Below, piece after piece: positions 1 through 12,411 of a stretch of DNA of 64,000 bases. How positions within the stretch are numbered: position 1 is the first letter of the stretch; every line of letters starts with the position of its first letter. Position numbers and translations under genes: made by a program. A model generated the notes under the pieces. The model worked only from the letters and a program-made list of their open reading frames with translations, searched no databases and was not told the DNA's origin. Source of the DNA: Lottia gigantea (Eukaryota; Mollusca; Gastropoda; Lottiidae). The stretch is from positions 191,086 through 255,085 of the forward strand of contig NW_008707048.1 of assembly GCF_000327385.1 (NCBI RefSeq), given 5' to 3'.

Positions 1-1202
1 TTAGTGACCTGCACACCAGGGGGTACAGTATCATTCGTTTCCAACACAGTAGGGGGAGATCTGATGTTGAACTTGTTAGAAGATGTTGCATTTTAGATTT
101 GTTTGAAAGAGGACATAAAGCAGAATGCTCTTGGTTCAAATGTCAATCGAGACTTTTTTCAACGAGTTTTCTTGAGTAGTATCAAATCTACCTGTAACCT
201 TTTTCACAACAAGATTTCTTACAAAGTCAGGTTGTGTAACCCTTTTCCCTTGAACATGTGGTTTGTTTGGGATGTACCTGCTTTGTTGCATCTCTATTTG
301 CCTAACAATAAAATGCAACAAGGCAAGTCAATGTTTGCAATACCCTCGTAGACCTGCTGGACAATTGCAGTAAGCTTTTTCCACTTTTCCCGTTCTCTTC
401 TGAAGGACTGTTCATACACTTATATTATGGTGCTTGTGTCTGTGCCTTTTGTCAAGCAACAATAGCCTTTACATAGTAGTAAGATATATTTGGCCTGATT
501 CGATGGTAGGCCTATTCAACTCCAGTAACATGTCCAGATAAATATACACTTTCTCCTTCTTTTGTTGATTTTGATCCTTTCATCGGGACATTATGGTTCT
601 CAGCACCTGAAAAATTAATTCAGTTTATACATTACGTAATATTATTACTTTATTGAGGAAACAAATCACGAACTTACATGAGTGTAAACTAGACACACCT
701 ACTTTGTTCTTTATTTATATGTTTGCACACAAGACAAGCCAAGAGGCGGGACCTATTTATACGAGGTGAATCAATCTACCGAAGTGATTGATTGCTTAAT
801 ACCCCAGTCCCCAATCATGTTAATCAGGTAAGCAAAACACTGTCAATTACTTTAGGCATCTTGTAACTCACATGAGTGCTCTTTGGAGCAACACACATTT
901 TGTTAATTGCCAGTTCATATATTTTGTTTTAACTTGAACATAAATAATTGTGAAGTCTATTCTACTTGACTAGAATGAATAGAATCATGATACAAACATA
1001 ATAATCAAATAATACTGGATACAAGTCAGAAGGAACAGTAGTGGAACAATTTTGCCTTAAAATAATAATAAAATCTGTTTAAGGTTGTGAAATCTCCAGT
1101 CTGATATCAGTAGGCCTACTATAGTAATAAATACTTACACAGTTTTATATAATCTTCTACATCTGAGACTGATGTATTCGGAAAATTTATGTAGTTTTTC
1201 TA
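1..1202. other. Non-coding left edge
   Basis: I see no exon here that I can support. The short open frames on both strands have no protein-like composition and no paired splice sites. The stretch is AT-rich with many stops. Confidence 0.5.
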
Positions 1203-1459
1203 CTACCCAGCTAATATTATTTCAGGATCGGGAAGCTTAATCAAACCATCTTCCAAAATAAATTTACTCTTTCTTTCTTCTATCACTTTCTGGAGATCAT
1301 CTTCAACAGGAGTTTTAAGCGGAATATTTCTGCTCTCGGCAATAGATGCTAGCACATGTCTATCTTCCTTATTTCTACTGGCGTATGGGATTCCCAGTCT
1401 TACAGAAAAACGCCCAATTCATCTCGCTTCAACACAGCTACGTCTTTTTTATCCCTCAT
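1203..1459 (-). pseudogene. Possible short coding segment, unidentified, frame not continuous
   Basis: Read on the minus strand, this stretch starts with an ATG (MRDKKDVAVLKRDELGVF) and ends with a segment finishing in LIKLPDPEIILAG and a TAG stop, about 85 residues in all. The composition (charged, few low-complexity runs) looks like real protein, unlike the surrounding DNA. The two halves do not share one reading frame, so this is either a decayed gene, a sequencing error in a T run, or two unrelated open stretches. An in-frame stop lies a short way upstream of the ATG. I do not recognise the family. It could be the last exon of the minus-strand gene ending in the assembly gap, but nothing ties them together. 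Confidence 0.28.
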
Positions 1460-1703
1460 TATTCTACTCCATTTCTGTTTACATTATGGCGGAACTCTAA
1501 GGATGCTTATTATCCCACTATGCAACGCAATTTTATGCGCAAACAACCAGACGTGCTCTATCCGTAAAGTGGTCTATAGGGGGTCAAAATATCCTACAGC
1601 AAGTTAAGGCAGCTTAAGTTTAACCGGTCGCGTTCTGACGACTAAAAGACTGGACTCGAAAAACGGTTGATAGTTAAAATGCCTTAACTTTAGTCGTCCG
1701 AAC

Positions 1704-1830
1704 CAGTGGCGGAGCTAGGTTTACGTCCGAATCTCTAACCTATTTATGAGATTTTTGCCCGAAAAACATGCTTTTGGGGCTGAGAGAGGGGCGGCTGTAC
1801 CCTCTGCCCCCCCCTTTGGCTACGCCACTG
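1704..1830. mobile_element. Short non-autonomous DNA transposon (hAT-type MITE)
   Basis: The element is 127 bp and is bounded by inverted termini: the left end reads CAGTGGCGGAGC and the right end is the complement of CAGTGGCGTAGC. It is flanked by an 8-bp duplication, gtccgaac on the left and gtctgaac on the right, with one mismatch. An 8-bp target duplication with CAG-type ends is the hAT superfamily signature. There is no room for a transposase, so it must have been mobilised in trans. Confidence 0.75.
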
Positions 1831-2610
1831 GTCTGAACAAAAGACTAAATCAAATGTATAAATGTATCCAATACCTTCAAAACAAATACATGTATACAAG
1901 TACGAAGTACAACACAACGATCTCATCAATTAAATTGTCCAAAACCGATCATAACTGTCGCGTTTACAAAGATAGCTTGCCAGGCTACTACCAGCTGTCA
2001 GAAATGATAACTAAGTCGTTAGTGATTTCATAAGGAATTTTCAAATAATCTTATAAAAAGCCTCAAAAACAGTTCATCCAAATTATAATCAAATTCAATC
2101 ATGGACAAAGTCACATCATTGTACACACAACGGCAATGACTCTGAAATCATCCGATTATCACCGATTTCGAAATTAACTGAGATCTGATCAATATATACA
2201 TCCATATCAAGTTTCATCAAGATTGGATAAAAATCCGAACAACAGACACGGTTTTCATTATAATATGAGCGTTTTTCCAACCAATGTTTTCAGCCTTACA
2301 ATCTTCATGCAATTTTATATACTGTGTAAACTGACAAGGAATATATTACAAAAGTTGTATACAACCTGTTTTACTGTGTAGATGGGCCTTAGACATCTGT
2401 GGCTCTAACTCTCCTTAGAATGTGATCTAGTGCTCAATTATATTACACTGCTTGGCAATCATTCCACTTTAAGACATGTATCATAACACAAGGGCAACAG
2501 TATGCTATTGCAAAACTGTGTAATAGACAAATTGTAACATTTTATCTTCAAAGTTTTAACATAAGATGTAAAACTCCATTCATTTAATTTTCATTTTCAA
2601 AGTTTTAACA

Positions 2611-2658
2611 TTCAATCAGACGTCTGTTGTTCCTGAAATTCCACTAAAACTGTGTTTT
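2611..2658. repeat. Fragment of dispersed foldback family A
   Basis: This 48-bp piece contains the family A core (caatcagacgtctg, then ttcctg and ccactaaaact). The same core occurs in fuller copies near 14.3, 22.7, 30.8, 35.4 and 60.0 kb. Confidence 0.6.
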
Positions 2659-3040
2659 ATGTATAATTTTGAAAAATGAAGTACATATTTGGCCTGATAA
2701 GCATGCTTAGAATTCATCACAAAATAGTTTGAGGTTGTTTGCTGGTCATTTTTTTTCGGCTTGGCTCCTGGTTGTTTCACATTTTCTTTGGTAGTTTCCT
2801 TGTCGTTTCATGTTTTATTTGGTGGTTTGGTCAACTTAAGTTTTAGAAAGTAAGAAAGTTCTATACAGAATCATAGCATACAGATCATTTGCCTGTTTTC
2901 ATTTTAAACAAGATTTTATCAATTGACAACTTTACAATAGCAACTCCTCACCTCTAAACACTCGAAATTTGTGAATGATACTGCTAAATAGATGACTATT
3001 TCAATCCTGTTGCCAAAAAAACTTATCAACACTGCTCTCT

Positions 3041-3414
3041 NNNNNNNNNNNNNNNNNNNNNNNNNNNNNNNNNNNNNNNNNNNNNNNNNNNNNNNNNNNN
3101 NNNNNNNNNNNNNNNNNNNNNNNNNNNNNNNNNNNNNNNNNNNNNNNNNNNNNNNNNNNNNNNNNNNNNNNNNNNNNNNNNNNNNNNNNNNNNNNNNNNN
3201 NNNNNNNNNNNNNNNNNNNNNNNNNNNNNNNNNNNNNNNNNNNNNNNNNNNNNNNNNNNNNNNNNNNNNNNNNNNNNNNNNNNNNNNNNNNNNNNNNNNN
3301 NNNNNNNNNNNNNNNNNNNNNNNNNNNNNNNNNNNNNNNNNNNNNNNNNNNNNNNNNNNNNNNNNNNNNNNNNNNNNNNNNNNNNNNNNNNNNNNNNNNN
3401 NNNNNNNNNNNNNN
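3041..3414. other. Assembly gap (374 N)
   Basis: This is a run of N. Open frames drawn across it are meaningless. It truncates the last visible exon of the minus-strand gene that begins near 9.6 kb. Confidence 0.99.
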
Positions 3415-6400
3415 TTGTAAAAAAAGCATAAACCACAATAACGAAATTGGGCAGGAAGTATAAATAACCTGCCACAAAATAGTCAAAGTGGTCTTTGCTC
3501 CACCATCTCTCATCCATTGCACCATCATAATGGTAGTCTGGTACCTATAGAAACCGCGCAAAGACCATATTGGGACTAACATTTGTATCAAATTGTGGCT
3601 AATCAAATGTCAACGAGTTGAAAAATACCTAGTAGGCTACTTGAAATAGCAAAAAGCTAAAGTAGACCATCAATTTCAGATACAAATGTCATCACAATAT
3701 CATTCCTGAAAGAAAATGAAACTGATAAAATTAGTAAAAAGAATATTAGAGATTAGTGGCCTGATAAATACAGTTGAAATAAACTTACAACCATACACAC
3801 GGCCTAAATTTCTTTACCTTGTTTACAATTTACAAAAAGGCATTACTTTGTTCCTCCTATAAAGTAAAAAAAAATGTGATTATAATGAGTCATTTCTAAA
3901 GATTTGGTACATAAAAGGTACTCCATACAATGCAAATCAGCATATGGCCTGATATGGCCACCTTCGAGGATCATGCAGCAAAGTGGTCCCCTCACCTACT
4001 GCATGACCACTTCCAGAGTGTCACACTGACCAACCAACCAATTTAGCAAATGGCAATACCCAATTTATCTCTACTGTGAAAGGGAGATTTCCTAAAATTA
4101 ACACTTATGTGAAAAATTCAACAACTGTGGTTTATGCAAAACAAAAGTGGCTATCCATCAAAAGCCAATCAGGCATGGCTGTGTCGAAAAATGTGTCATA
4201 TTCCCAGAAAGAGTGGCCCTGTGCGTCTATTTCCACTTGTGTCCAACAAACATGGTACCTCATCGAATGTAGCTGTGCAACAAATGTGCCTATGATTGGC
4301 AAAATATGGCATTTCTACAGATGCAGCATATGGCCTACAGATGTTGTCACGAATTCAGCAACCGTGTCATGTTTTCATCAAATTTGAACCCTCTCAAGGT
4401 ATTGACAAAATGAATAATGTCAGATTTATATCATTTCTAATCTTTGTCGTAGGACACATGACACCACCTTCGAGGATCATGCAGCAAAGTGGTCCCCTCA
4501 CCTACTGCATGACCACTTCCAGAGTGTCACACTGACCGACCATCCAATTTAGCAAATGGCAATACCCAATTTATCCCTACTGTGAAAGGGAGATTTCCTA
4601 AAATTAACACTTATGTGAAAAATTCAACAACTGTGGTTTATGCAAAACAAAAGTGGCTATCCATCAAAAGCCAATCAGGCATGGCTGTGTTGAAAAATGT
4701 GTTATATTCCCAGAAAGAGTGGCCCTGTGCGTCTATTTCCACTTGTGTCCAACAAACATGGTACCCCATCGAATGTAGCTGTGCAACAAATGTGCCTATG
4801 ATTGGCAAAATATGGCATTTCTACAGATGCAGCATATGGCCTACAGATGTTGTCACGAATTCAGCAACCGTGTCATGTTTTCATCAAATTTGAACCCTCT
4901 CAAGGTATTGACAAAATGAATAATGTCAGATTTATATCATTTCTAATCTTTGTCGTAGGACACATGACACCACCTTCGAGGATCATGCAGCAAAGTGGTC
5001 CCCTCACCTACTGCATGACCACTTCCAGAGTGTCACACTGACCGACCATCCAATTTAGCAAATGGCAATACCCAATTTATCCCTACTGTGAAAGGGAGAT
5101 TTCCTAAAATTAACACTTATGTGAAAAATTCAACAACTGTGGTTTATGCAAAACAAAAGTGGCTATCCATCAAAAGCCAATCAGGCATGGCTGTGTCGAA
5201 AAATGTGTCATATTCCCAGAAAGAGTGGCCCTGTGTGTCTATTTCCACTTGTGTCCAACAAACAAGTACCCCATTGAATGTAGCCGGTTACAAATGTGCC
5301 TATGATTAGCAAAATATGGCATTTCTACAGATGCAGCATATGGGGTGGCTCTCTGTGACAAATTTGGATATGATCTTCAAAAGTGGCATTCCTACAGATG
5401 TGGTTTAAACCCAGCAAAAGGTTCAACATCCAACAGATGCAATTCAGTATGACAAATGTGGTAGACGACAAGCCAGCAAACATTGCTTTTGACAACAACA
5501 ATCTAGGCTAGTGTGTCATAAATGGATAATATTTCTAGCAAGATACGCCCACATTTTCATTATATCAAGGGTGGTCGTCAATCTGTGTCAAATCCTTCCA
5601 AAAATCTAACTTGTCATAGATTAAGTTGATTTAAACAAACAGATAAAATTCTGACATAAACTGTTGCCTCTATCTTGTTCACAATTCAACAAATTTTGTC
5701 GACGGCAATAACTCAAGTTATATTTATTGAAAAATCTCTCTTATAGATGATTACTCCAAATTTTATTTAAATACGATGAAAACTGAAGTTAACAGTTCAT
5801 TGAAAAATCGTCAAATTCTCACTTAAACGAAACCTCATCAATATAAATGATCACGCCAAATTTCATTAAAATCAGTGAAAAACTGTAGTCTCTCTTATGT
5901 TTATAAACAAATTGCCACACGTTTTGCCCAAGTCAATGGCATTAACATCGAANAATTGTCAAATTCAAACCAGACCAAAGTCTCATCAATATAAATGATC
6001 ACACCAAATTTCATTAAAATCAGATAAAAACTGTAATCTCTATTATGTTCACAAACGAATTTCGATGCATTTTCCAAAGTCAAGGGCAATAACTCAAAAT
6101 ACTCAATTTCAAACTTGAACAAGACCTCATTAATATAAATCACACCAAATTTCATTAAAATCTGATCAAAACTGTAGTCTCTGTTATGTTTACAAACAAA
6201 TTTCAACACATTTTTCACAAGTCAAGGGCTGATTGAAAAAAATCTTCAAATTCGAACTTGACCAAGCTCTCATCAATATAAATCACACCAAATTTCATTA
6301 AAATCAAATACTGAAGCCTTTATTGTGTTCACAAGCAAATTGTTGATGGACCATCAGACAGGGGCAACGACAAAATACGACCACATTATAATGTCTTGGT

Positions 6401-9400
6401 GATTACTAGGCAAGTTTACCAGGTATATGAGCAGAAGAGGAAATGACACCAACTCCCTTGGTCAAGTTTCGATGAAAAAAATCATTGGCACAATTCATTA
6501 GAAAAGAGGTTCTAGAACAGATGACTGATCCAGGATCTTAATTGGTCAAAACGACCAGAGTGCAATAAAATACACCCAGACGGACAGTTTCTATGATGCA
6601 CTCTGACAGGGGCAAATATAAGGAGCTACATATAAGGAGAGAAACAAGATGTACTGTGAGAATCATTATGTGGTTTAATACTAGAATATTCTTGTAAAGC
6701 ATGTGTAAAGGGATAATTCAGCACAGATTGAGCCTTCTACATGTATAAAATATCTTTTAGTTACTTGCAGTCTTACTACCATGTATTCCTTTAAGTTACA
6801 GAGTGTGTGTACCAAGGTAGAAAGTGGGGGTACGGGGGGGTTACCTGCTACATAGGATGATTCACGAGAATAAAATATAACTTACAAAACTTTTAAAGCT
6901 CCGCCTGTGTTTTCTGGTTGCTCTAACTAGGCCATGAATTGATCTACCTACAATAATAAGTGAAAATAAGTGATCTTGAGGCAATATCATACATACAAAT
7001 GACTCTTGAGACTCAAGAAGAGCCAGACAATAGTAGTGAAGAGCCAGACAATAGTAGCGAAATGTTAAATATTTTAAAAAGATCATGTTGTCTAAATATT
7101 TGTTAAACCAGCTGATAGAGATCAATGTCAACTATTCCTATCACTATTCCGAATAAAGAACTCAGCTCTACAAAATTTGTGTTTACAAGTAAAAATATTG
7201 GTGTTACTGTCAGTGAGTCTGTTCCAAATGGAATATTTTACAAAAATATCAATTTAATTAAAAGAAACTCACCAATTATCAAGAAGTTGAAACACATGTT
7301 GTATTTCAATAATTAAACTGACAACATTCAATATCTGAAATAGAAAATGAATATAAATTTTACTAAATTAAAAAAAACATAAAGGGATATTTCGCTACCA
7401 AACAATTATAGAACTGCATCCCTTTCAGTATGTATATAGATATAATATGAAATGGGGTTTTAAGTCATCCTTTTTTGTACCTGATTGGGTTAACGAAGAT
7501 AGTATGCAGCATACAATGTGGAAAATTTTTGACGATTGAAGCATTAGCTTCCTCATTGTTAATTTCCTCGATAAGCAAGCACAACCTGTGGCACAAGGGA
7601 CATCCCTTAAGGTGGCACGAATAAAGAAAGGGTCAATTATCAATCTTGGAGGGCAAGGTAGTTTGTTGGCTGATAAAGAAGACTCACCATTTAACAGCCC
7701 ACTGGAACATAATTTGATATCTATAGACCAACAAGTTTCTAACTGATGAGAAGATTTCATACCTGTAATAAATCATTTATTCAAATTAAATATAGCAAAA
7801 ACAGGGATGTTTCCTATTATTTTATGCAAGTGACTCCACTTAGCATACATGATCTGACAAATTCATTATTCATGTCCTGTTCTGGGCCATTTAGTATTGA
7901 ACCCACTAATACACAGTAAGTAATATCAAATATTGTGTACCATATAAGATTTTCTTGCTGTATGTCAGGAATTGCAGGGTATCTATTGTTTTAAATGGAC
8001 TAGTAGATGTAGTGTCTTACCATTTTTAAAATTACTTTGGATTGGTTAGCATAAATTATGACAACTCTGGATGGTCATTCATTCTAAACACAATCTCCAT
8101 AATTATAGATGAAGATTGTTAAATCGGGGTTAGTGGATTCACCTGCGAAAAAAAAAAGAAACTTAACATTAACATCTGCATTTGAATCATGTTAAAAGTT
8201 TGTTTTCACTTGCACCAGACTCTGAAATATAACAATTAAGGGACTACATCCCTTCCGTAACAGAAAGTCCCCTCACAAAAATTCACAAGATTCCCCCTTG
8301 CTTAAACCTAGGCCTAACAGTTGGAATACCTGAGAAATAATTCAAGTAGTTTTCAGAAAAACCAGAAAGTTAATTATAAAAAAAACTCACCATATATAAA
8401 AAGAAAGATCTATTTGTCACAAGCGATTTAAAACTTTGCATACTAATAACTTCTCTGAACTGCTGTCACTGTAAAAAGAATAATAATTTTTAGAATACAA
8501 ACAACATTGTGTTGTGAATTGTTTCAAAAAGTAAAATTTTACTAAGGATTAAAGGGCTGTCATACTTTCCTCATAAATCACAAGACAAAAATCTGAATTC
8601 TCACAATAGGAAGCTTGCATAGGTATGACCTAATAACCATCCCCACCTAATTTGGAACCTGTCTATCCTCACCCCTACCTTAATATCTTGTTCTAAACTA
8701 ACAATTATAGGACACCATCCCTTTAACACCCCCACCCCCTAATCCTAAACCTGTCTACCCTCATCTCTACCTTAATTTCTTATTATAAACTAACAATTAT
8801 AGAACAGCATCCCTAAATACACCCACCCCCTAATTGTAAACCTGTCTATCCTCATCCCTACCTTAATATCATATTCTAAAACAACAAATATAGGCTACCC
8901 TCTCTTTAACACCCCACCCCCTAATCCTAAACCTGTCTATCCTCATCCCTACCTTAATACCATATTCTAAACAACAAATATAGGCCACCCTCTCTGTAAT
9001 ACCTCCACCCCCCAATCCTAAACCAGACTCATTTCTGAGGGGTACAAATTACTTTTTTTTCTTTGCATAAGTCTTTTGCTCTATGGGCCTAAATTGCACA
9101 GCAGTTTAAAATTTTGTATAGCACTTTTTAACGTATGATGTACGGTATGTAAAGGTTCTGAAGAGTATCAATAAACTAAATGATTCTTGAATTGTAATTT
9201 AAATTTCAGTACAAACAAAAGTTGGCCATAATGATACTCCTAATATCTTCCCTGTTATTTTTTAAGTCATGAAATAACTTATATTTGTCATTTTTATTCT
9301 CGTGACATTGAGTCTAAATTTTCAAGGTCACGCGCGTAAAAATTTAGATTGATAAAAGTCCAAACTAACCGATAATATTTAAACCTGGAGTATTCACAAA

Positions 9401-9644
9401 GACTGTAGATATTATTAGCAGATTCGGCAATAGTGACGTTAAAAAAGGTCTAGTTTTAGTGGAATCGGAAAAAAAAACAGAGGTCTAACTTAAAATTGGA
9501 ATGGTACAAATCGATGCTATCGGTGTCCCTATTTCTAGAAAACCAGTTGCCAATCAAAATTTGAATGAAGAAAATGGCTTACCTTCTAGTGAATAAGTGT
9601 CCAATATTTGTCACTCCTTCCAAAAGTGTCATCGTTGAATCCAT
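3415..9644 (-). CDS. Unidentified small membrane protein gene, partial (exons scattered, 3' part in gap)
   Basis: Three minus-strand exons join in phase with GT-AG sites: 7688-7762, 6886-6947 and 3544 down into the gap at 3415. The first two give SSHQLETCWSIDIK...LLNG and RSIHGLVRATRKHRRSFKSF. The third gives VPDYHYDGAMDERWW, SKDHFDYFVAGYLYF and LPNFVIVVYAFFT. The last exon has an acidic/aromatic stretch and then a hydrophobic, probably membrane-spanning segment. Two upstream candidates are 9593-9644 (MDSTMTLLEGVTNIGHLFTR, good donor) and 8391-8468 (good acceptor and donor). They do not connect in frame with each other or with 7762, so an exon is missing or one is untranslated. The basic RATRKHRR stretch before a single membrane segment would suit a small mitochondrial or ER membrane subunit, but that is a guess. 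I cannot name the family. Confidence 0.45.
3958..5340. repeat. Tandem repeat, 506-bp unit, about 2.7 copies
   Basis: The landmark ccaccttcgaggatc recurs at 3958, 4464 and 4970, so the period is exactly 506 bp. Copies differ at only a handful of sites, which points to recent duplication or ongoing homogenisation. Each unit carries the same 103-codon open frame (starts at 4076, 4582 and 5088), but its composition is not protein-like and the third copy diverges and stops early. I read the frame as a by-product. The array lies in the long intron of the minus-strand gene, and degenerate related sequence (atgtgg...cctacagatg) continues to about 5500. Confidence 0.9.
5528..6412. mobile_element. Long non-autonomous element with degenerate internal tandem repeats
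   Basis: The left end reads ctagcaagatacgcccac. The right end reads gacaaaatacgacc followed by acattataatg. Between them about five degenerate units of roughly 120-150 bp each carry the landmarks 'caccaaatttcattaaaatc' and 'tatgttcacaaacaaat'. A short relative with the same two ends and one internal unit lies at about 53145-53485. Variable internal tandem cores between conserved ends are known for molluscan non-autonomous elements of Helitron type, but I did not find diagnostic Helitron termini, so the class is unsure. The 105-codon minus-strand frame here is the repeat unit translated. Confidence 0.6.
6413..6885. other. Intronic spacer
   Basis: This is intronic sequence of the minus-strand gene. 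I see no exon or recognisable repeat beyond a short G run near 6830. Confidence 0.4.
8640..9025. repeat. Minisatellite, about 4 units of 90-100 bp
   Basis: Four imperfect tandem units share the phrases 'acctgtctatcctcatccc', 'taccttaatatc' and 'cacccccaccccctaat'. One strand is notably rich in C and T. It lies in an intron or 5' region of the minus-strand gene. Confidence 0.8.
9431..9543. repeat. Partial copy of foldback family A (reverse arm)
   Basis: It shares tagtgacgt, ttagtggaat, attggaatggtacaaat and gatgctatcggtgtccc with the right arms of family A copies near 35.5 and 60.0 kb. It is degenerate and incomplete. Confidence 0.55.
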
Positions 9645-9658
9645 TATTTTACAGAAAA

Positions 9659-12411
9659 ATCACAAAATAATCTTAATCCATCCAGAATGATACAGATAGT
9701 ATCAAATAAATCCCAATCCACAGGTATTAGTCAAAGATTTAGCACTGAATATATCGAAATAATTTAAAACCATCCAGAATCCAATACAGAACATATCATA
9801 AGTCATAAGTCAGAACTGATAAGACCGAAATCCCGCTCAGAAATGCGCACCCTTGGATATGCAAACGATGATTTTACGTTAAACTCCTCCCACTTTTTGA
9901 CTGACAATTTGAATTTCAGCCAATCAGCAGCTAAAATTCTATATCCACGTGCTCTACGTGTCAACTCTTCCCGCCAAAAAATTGTTTTGAGTTTCTGATG
10001 GTTTTAAACTGTCACCTTCTCGTCAATTTGGTGAAAGTTGATAAATTATTAAAGGAAAAGATCCACCAATATTTCAGAGTGGCTGGTTGAAAGAATTTTG
10101 AATAGAGGTACTGGACTTAAAAATCCTTTGTAAAGTCTAAAACCTGTTCAAAAATCTGTTGATCAACGAAAAAAGTATATTTCATTAAGTTACCGAGGGA
10201 AAAAATTGCCAAATTCACATGATTGTGAAGTAAATTACACGGAAGGGGACCTTTAATTCTTGACAGAACAAATAACATGATTGCTAGATTCGCGCCAAAT
10301 ATTACCCTGAAATTTAAAGGGATATAGCGTTACTGTTACAATAAAATTCACCTTTTTTCTAGTTTTAGGCCTAAATCAGGCTAACCTCAAAGAAGATAAT
10401 TAGAAAATTTACTGAAAAGCTTTGACTCTGTGACTACATAAATGTGGCAATAAATTCTGGGACGAAAAAGTGCAAAAGATACAAATAGGATTGCAAAAGA
10501 ACAGATTAAACCACAGTAAATTTATGTTTGCACGGAATTTTGCTACGATCGAGACGAGTGGTACAAATAAGGGACTCAAATATTTTAAACCACATTTATA
10601 ATATTTTTGTTTATAAGTGTAAAGTTATGTTAGTGAACGAAATGTTGGATAATGGTACATCGAGATCAAAGGGTGACGACAAATTTTAAGTTATAATAAC
10701 ACTGCAAAATCAATTAATGTGATTTAATTATTAGTGGTCACTGACAAATAACCCATCATGCCCATGGAATTGAGACCAATATTTGAAGTTCCAGGAGGTT
10801 CTATCAGTTCCCATTATCAGGATTCCTTCCCCATTCCCCCTCCCCTACTCCACGGCTTTGGTAATTGTGTAGCTTGTCAACAAGAGGCTTCTTACTAAAG
10901 GCTCAGTGTTAGGCCGTTAGGTTTTCATACAGCCATAGTCAGTTGGCTTAACTAAATGATAAGGGAAGTCTCTGTGGTAGTTTAGACACTCGTTGCAACG
11001 TTAGAGAAATTGGAACAATGATTGAGTATAACTGTACTATCTTTTCAAAGCAAAAGACCAACATTTTAGGTCCAGACTTCAATTGAGGGCTCTCCCCTTT
11101 TCCAAATTCTGGGTTACCCCCGTTTTCAGAATGTATAGATTTCCCCCTGTTGGTGGTGATAATAAACTACTTAATAATCAAATCATATCATTTGATTGTC
11201 AAAATTGGTAAAATGACCCTACTCGAAATACAAAATTGTTTCGAATTATTCATTCGTCGTCATACCCAAATTGTGCACGGCCTTTGACAGAATTGAGTCT
11301 CGTTTTATGTCTTTCTGACCCAATTCGGACAGTTCGGAATTTTACACCCACCAGATCTGATGGGATGTTAATTAACTATCTCACACTTGTCATTATTCGA
11401 AATATCAAATCACCAAGTTGCTGTCTCCCTTACTTTTTGTACGGAGGCCCATTGAAGACATGCACTAATTTGCTAAGCCTCGCAAATTGCCCGTAAACTC
11501 TGAGTAACATACTCATATAGGCCATATATATGTCTATTAGTGAGTCTTCAATGGGCCTCCGTACAAAAAGTAAGGGAGACAGCAACTTAGTGATTTGATA
11601 TTTCGAATGAGGACTATTGTGAGATAGTATAGTATGAATTTCAAAAAGTTCTTTTAATTTGCTGTTTAAATTTGGTAGGTTTCAGCTTCCATAAAAAAAA
11701 TATGGGTCACAGTACAAAGACTAAGAGAGTTAGACATATACGTGTTTGCGAAATTGAAAGAATTCTTATGTGTATTTGTCATAAAAAATTTTAAGTTATT
11801 TTAACAATATTTAAGTTAGAAATAATTCAGATTTCATATCGGGTCGATTTGCCGCGAATGTGTATGCTGAGACGATTTGACCCGAATCTGTATGCTAGTT
11901 GAATGTGTGAGCTAAGTTCAGCCCGGTACATATTATTCTATCAGACAAATCATACTAAATCTGTTTTCTAAAACTAAAGAGTTTTCATCAAGAGTTGTCT
12001 TTTCTTGAAGAGAATGCTTCTCTAAAAACTTTAGTTTGTAAGTTACAATTTACGATTTCTGTGGAAGATTATATGTGTACAGATACCTTGCAGGACATTC
12101 TTGCATGACACTCTTGCAGGAAATTTCACTAATTACACCAAAAAAGCGTTTGTCCTAGGTTATCACTATCATCAAGTTATTATTGATATTATAGGCTTAT
12201 AATAGGCTATCTATTATTTACAAATGAAATGAATTGAAAGCATAATCCTAGCAAGTATTATAATTTGAATAAGCATTCTCTTATACCAGCAGATTTTAAA
12301 GTGTGATAAAACAGCTGTTGGAATAGAGCTGACACATCCTTGCCAGAACGTTTCAGATTTAGATTTCATATGCTGAAAAAAATTATATTTCTTTTTCCAG
12401 ATTAGTTAAAA
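9659..12411. other. Intergenic region, divergent promoter interval and FAAH 5' leader intron
   Basis: The interval separates the minus-strand gene's candidate first exon from the FAAH start codon. FAAH's first coding exon is preceded by a splice acceptor (ctttttccag, ending at 12400), so a 5' untranslated exon must lie somewhere upstream in this interval. I could not place it. The only clear structure is the palindromic element at 11376-11627. Confidence 0.5.
11376..11627. mobile_element. Near-perfect foldback element (84-bp arms)
   Basis: The left arm (11376-11459) and right arm (11544-11627) are reverse complements with only a few mismatches. They are separated by an 84-bp spacer. Each arm contains the phrase tactttttgtacggaggccc or its complement. 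The transcript would form a long hairpin. It is best read as a foldback/MITE copy or an inverted duplication. I see no clear target duplication. Confidence 0.85.

Noticed and set aside
2992-3606. Open frames of 142-201 codons across the N run
   Set aside because: They exist only because N codons do not read as stops. Only the part upstream of the gap on the minus strand (3415-3544) looks coding.
4076-5309. Three similar 103-codon frames, at first sight a small gene family
   Set aside because: They are copies of a 506-bp tandem repeat. The frame shows no codon-level conservation and the third copy diverges and stops early.
5901-6218. Minus-strand 105-codon frame with a repeated KFVCKHNRDYSF motif
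   Set aside because: The motif is the translation of the degenerate internal units of the tandem-core element and contains an N. It is not a gene.
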